Shown here: piece by piece, positions 40,309 to 42,453 of the stretch
Layout of the letters: the number at the start of each line of letters is the position of its first letter
How positions within the stretch are numbered: position 1 is the first letter of the stretch
DNA from: Runella sp.
GTDB taxonomy: Bacteria > Bacteroidota > Bacteroidia > Cytophagales > Spirosomataceae
Assembly (NCBI RefSeq): GCF_027484545.1
Contig: NZ_JAIXST010000164.1
Location: 1 to 42,453 of the forward strand
DNA length: 42,453 nucleotides
Direction: 5' to 3'
Notes under the pieces: model-generated
What the model saw: the letters and a program-made list of their open reading frames with translations, nothing else
What the model was told of the DNA's origin: nothing
The model's database searches: none
Position numbers and translations under genes: made by a program

Positions 40309-42453
40309 TTATTTTACTATCCCTCTAACTTTACTATCATAAATATCATTAAACCAAAGGCGTTTGAACATGAGATTGACTTTATCTTCTGATAATTTAT
40401 TATAAAGCTCTAATTTCGTATTAATGAAATTTAATAGCTCATTGTCAATCTCTTCGTTAAATTTATCCTGTATATTATCTTTGCTGTTTTTGTCGTTGAA
40501 GAAACTCATCAATTCCATATTTGCATAGATATTCGTTTTTATCTGTTCAAAGGCTACTTTGTCTTCTTCTTTTAAATCTAAGCCGTAGGTTTCATTCAAT
40601 ACTTTAATGATTTGAGTCAGCCACTCAAATTCGTCTTCGTCAGTTTGTCCAGCCCCGCCAGCGGTCATACCTTTCATCGCATTGTCGCTGCTTTCAAGGG
40701 CTAAATCTGTGGTAAATTGATGTTGGAGTTTATAACTATCTAAATCTATTTCCTCTAAAACTTCTTTCGGTAAGGTATTGGCTGCGGCTGGTAATTTCTT
40801 AAATAACTCCGATAGAAATACGTAGTATTTTTCTAACTCAACATCCGTAAAAGTAATAATTTGTGATAGGAAACGATAAAGCCGAACGAATGTCTTGATG
40901 TTGGCTTTAAACTCTATTTTTTGTTCGTCGTCAAGTTGAGTGTTGTATCTTTTTACAACTTCATTCAGAATGGGTTGGAGCTTTTCTTTATTATCGCCCT
41001 TTACAAAAAATAGTTGAGCATAGGCTTCTAAATCATTCTGATAAATGAGATTAAATGCCTCAACTCGCTGCTGTACATCATATAAACTATTAGGGTCGGT
41101 TTGGTCGTCGAGTTCCATATAATTACTTCCGTAGTACATTTGAAAGTCTTGTTGTACTTTTTCGGGGTCATTTACAAAGTCAAGAACCATTGTGCTATCC
41201 TTGCCTTGTGTAGTACGATTCAGGCGGCTTAGGGTTTGAACGGTACTTGTTCCCCCCAGTTTTTTATCGACAAACATGGTATGCAGCAAAGGTTCATCAA
41301 AACCTGTTTGATACATATTGGCTACTATCAAGATTCGGAACTGTGGAAGTTTAAGAGCATCGGGAACATCAACTTTACCACCCAAATTATTCATGTTTTC
41401 TTTGGTGTAGTCTTCGTTGGTTTCAGCATCTGTAACAGTACCGCTAAAAGCAACCAAAGCACCATAAGGTAGCTTCATTTCTCGCATAATATCATCAAAC
41501 TTACGCTTGAATCTTACTGCGTGAAGCCTCGAACGAGTTACGAGCATGGCTCGTGCTTTGCCTTGAATCTCATTTTGCGTTTGTGATACAAAATGTTCTA
41601 TCATTATTCGGGCTTTCTTCTCGATGGCGTGGTCTTGGAGGTCAACGTAGGATGAAAGGACTCTTACTGTTTTTTTCTTTTCGTATTCTTTGTCGTTTAT
41701 TTCTGTGCGTTTAATGAGTTTATAGTAGCGTTTCCAACTCATGTAGTTTTTTAGTACGTCTTTGATGAAGCCCTCTTTGATGGCTTGCTCCATTGTATAT
41801 AGGTCAAAAGCTTCTTTTTGTCCGTTACGGATTGTACCGAAAAGTTGAACAGTTTTTTCTTTTGGTGTTGCCGTAAAAGCAAAGAAAGAAATATTTTTTT
41901 GGTCGCCTTTGGCTTTTATTTCATCGGCTATTATCTCATCCAGTGATTTTACGTCTCCGTCGGCGGTTTCTGCTTCTTCGAGCGACAGTGCTTTCCGTAA
42001 ATGTCTTGCCGATTCTCCTGCTTGTGAGCTGTGAGCCTCGTCAATGATTACGGCATAAGTTTTATCTTTATTTTGGGCAATTACATCAGATATGACTGGG
42101 AATTTTTGAAGCGTTGTGATGATAATTCTTTTGCCTTGCTCAATGGCATCTTTTAGGTCTTTACTTGTCTTGTTATCGTCTATATACGCAACTGTGCCAG
42201 GTACTTGTTCAAACTGACGAATATTGTCTTGGATTTGTTTATCTAAGACCTTTCTATCTGTTACTACAAGCACGCTGTTATATAATGCTTTGGCATCGTC
42301 GGGGTTTTGATAAAAATCTGAAAGACGGTGTGCCAACCAAGAAATTGTATTTGATTTACCCGAACCTGCTGAATGTTGAATCAAGTATTTACCGCCTACG
42401 CCTTCATTACGAACGGCTAAAAGTAGATTTTCTACGGCTCTACGTTGGTGGAA
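40309..42453 (-). CDS. hsdR: Type I restriction enzyme R subunit (HsdR), 5' end beyond right edge
   Basis: The frame is open to the window edge, giving 714 visible residues of a protein usually near 1000. The visible start 'FHQRRAVENLL...' leads to the Walker A 'IQHSAGSGKSNT'. Then come 'VVTDRKVLDKQIQ', Walker B 'VIIDEAHSSQ', 'FFAFTATPKEKT' and the helicase end 'STVQTLSRLNRTTQGKD'. These are the superfamily 2 translocase motifs of HsdR; the PD-(D/E)xK nuclease domain lies beyond the edge. A helical C-terminal domain (about the last 230 residues) binds the methylase complex. HsdR moves DNA and cuts it when unmodified. No hsdM or hsdS lies downstream, so in this operon they are upstream (outside) or absent. 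It ends about 170 bp from tRNA-Ala. Confidence 0.95.
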   Translation of the reverse strand, partial: FHQRRAVENLLLAVRNEGVGGKYLIQHSAGSGKSNTISWLAHRLSDFYQNPDDAKALYNSVLVVTDRKVLDKQIQDNIRQFEQVPGTVAYIDDNKTSKDLKDAIEQGKRIIITTLQKFPVISDVIAQNKDKTYAVIIDEAHSSQAGESARHLRKALSLEEAETADGDVKSLDEIIADEIKAKGDQKNISFFAFTATPKEKTVQLFGTIRNGQKEAFDLYTMEQAIKEGFIKDVLKNYMSWKRYYKLIKRTEINDKEYEKKKTVRVLSSYVDLQDHAIEKKARIMIEHFVSQTQNEIQGKARAMLVTRSRLHAVRFKRKFDDIMREMKLPYGALVAFSGTVTDAETNEDYTKENMNNLGGKVDVPDALKLPQFRILIVANMYQTGFDEPLLHTMFVDKKLGGTSTVQTLSRLNRTTQGKDSTMVLDFVNDPEKVQQDFQMYYGSNYMELDDQTDPNSLYDVQQRVEAFNLIYQNDLEAYAQLFFVKGDNKEKLQPILNEVVKRYNTQLDDEQKIEFKANIKTFVRLYRFLSQIITFTDVELEKYYVFLSELFKKLPAAANTLPKEVLEEIDLDSYKLQHQFTTDLALESSDNAMKGMTAGGAGQTDEDEFEWLTQIIKVLNETYGLDLKEEDKVAFEQIKTNIYANMELMSFFNDKNSKDNIQDKFNEEIDNELLNFINTKLELYNKLSEDKVNLMFKRLWFNDIYDSKVRGIVK

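Overview
The window is a stretch of a Bacteroidota chromosome, most likely order Cytophagales (Spirosomaceae/Cytophagaceae-like). The evidence is a SusC/SusD pair with an upstream ECF-sigma/FecR pair, Bacteroidota-type promoters (a -33 TTG and a -7 TAnnTTTG or close variant), absence of strong Shine-Dalgarno sites, and CarboxypepD_reg-type outer-membrane receptors. I have no tools, so genus is not assigned and all family calls are from reading motifs.

Layout. (1) 1-1520: insertion-sequence debris: the start of a transposase-like gene running off the left edge, a decayed IS630-type transposase and the C-terminal part of an ISL3-type transposase. (2) 1601-4748, minus: ketoacyl-ACP synthase III, LysR regulator and threonine synthase, closely spaced. 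(3) 5001-13458, plus: a surface glycan or glycolipid cluster: two polyprenyl-phosphate-type GT2 glycosyltransferases, a DUF6056-like polytopic protein, two tandem paralogous polytopic proteins of unknown function and an MBOAT O-acyltransferase. Period-7 tandem repeats decorate its gene ends. (4) 13529-23453: mixed housekeeping and envelope genes: PepSY protein, RmlD-like reductase, a TonB-dependent-receptor-like barrel, a Tat-exported TIM-barrel sugar isomerase/epimerase, GNAT, an M24 peptidase and an MMPL/RND transporter. (5) 23763-34100: a polysaccharide utilization locus. The ECF sigma factor, FecR, STN-containing SusC, SusD and two surface lipoproteins read leftward and converge on a secreted GH30 glycosidase. 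(6) 34269-34665: tRNA-Val locus with two identical intact copies and one degenerate copy. (7) 34678-39794: SDR dehydrogenase, 1-Cys peroxiredoxin, an outer-membrane protein, KDG-type kinase and a secreted leucine-rich-repeat protein. (8) 39815-40189: tRNA-Ala(GGC) locus with two degenerate, insertion-bearing copies ahead of the intact one. (9) 40309-42453, minus: the C-terminal two thirds of a type I restriction HsdR subunit, running off the right edge.

How the genes work together. The PUL is a self-contained glycan sensing and import unit. SusC carries an N-terminal STN domain and would signal glycan binding to FecR, which releases the ECF sigma factor; SusD and the two lipoproteins capture glycan; GH30 cuts it. 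The glycan cluster in region 3 has the parts to activate a sugar on a polyprenyl carrier (GT2), transfer it on the outer face of the inner membrane (the polytopic proteins, inferred) and acylate it (MBOAT).

The most unusual signals are the degenerate tRNA copies carrying short inserts at two separate tRNA loci, and the heptamer repeats. One heptamer array encodes the hydrophobic core of a signal peptide, and two others form the C-terminal tails of the two GT2 enzymes. I did not find a clear new multi-gene defence or metabolic system in the window.
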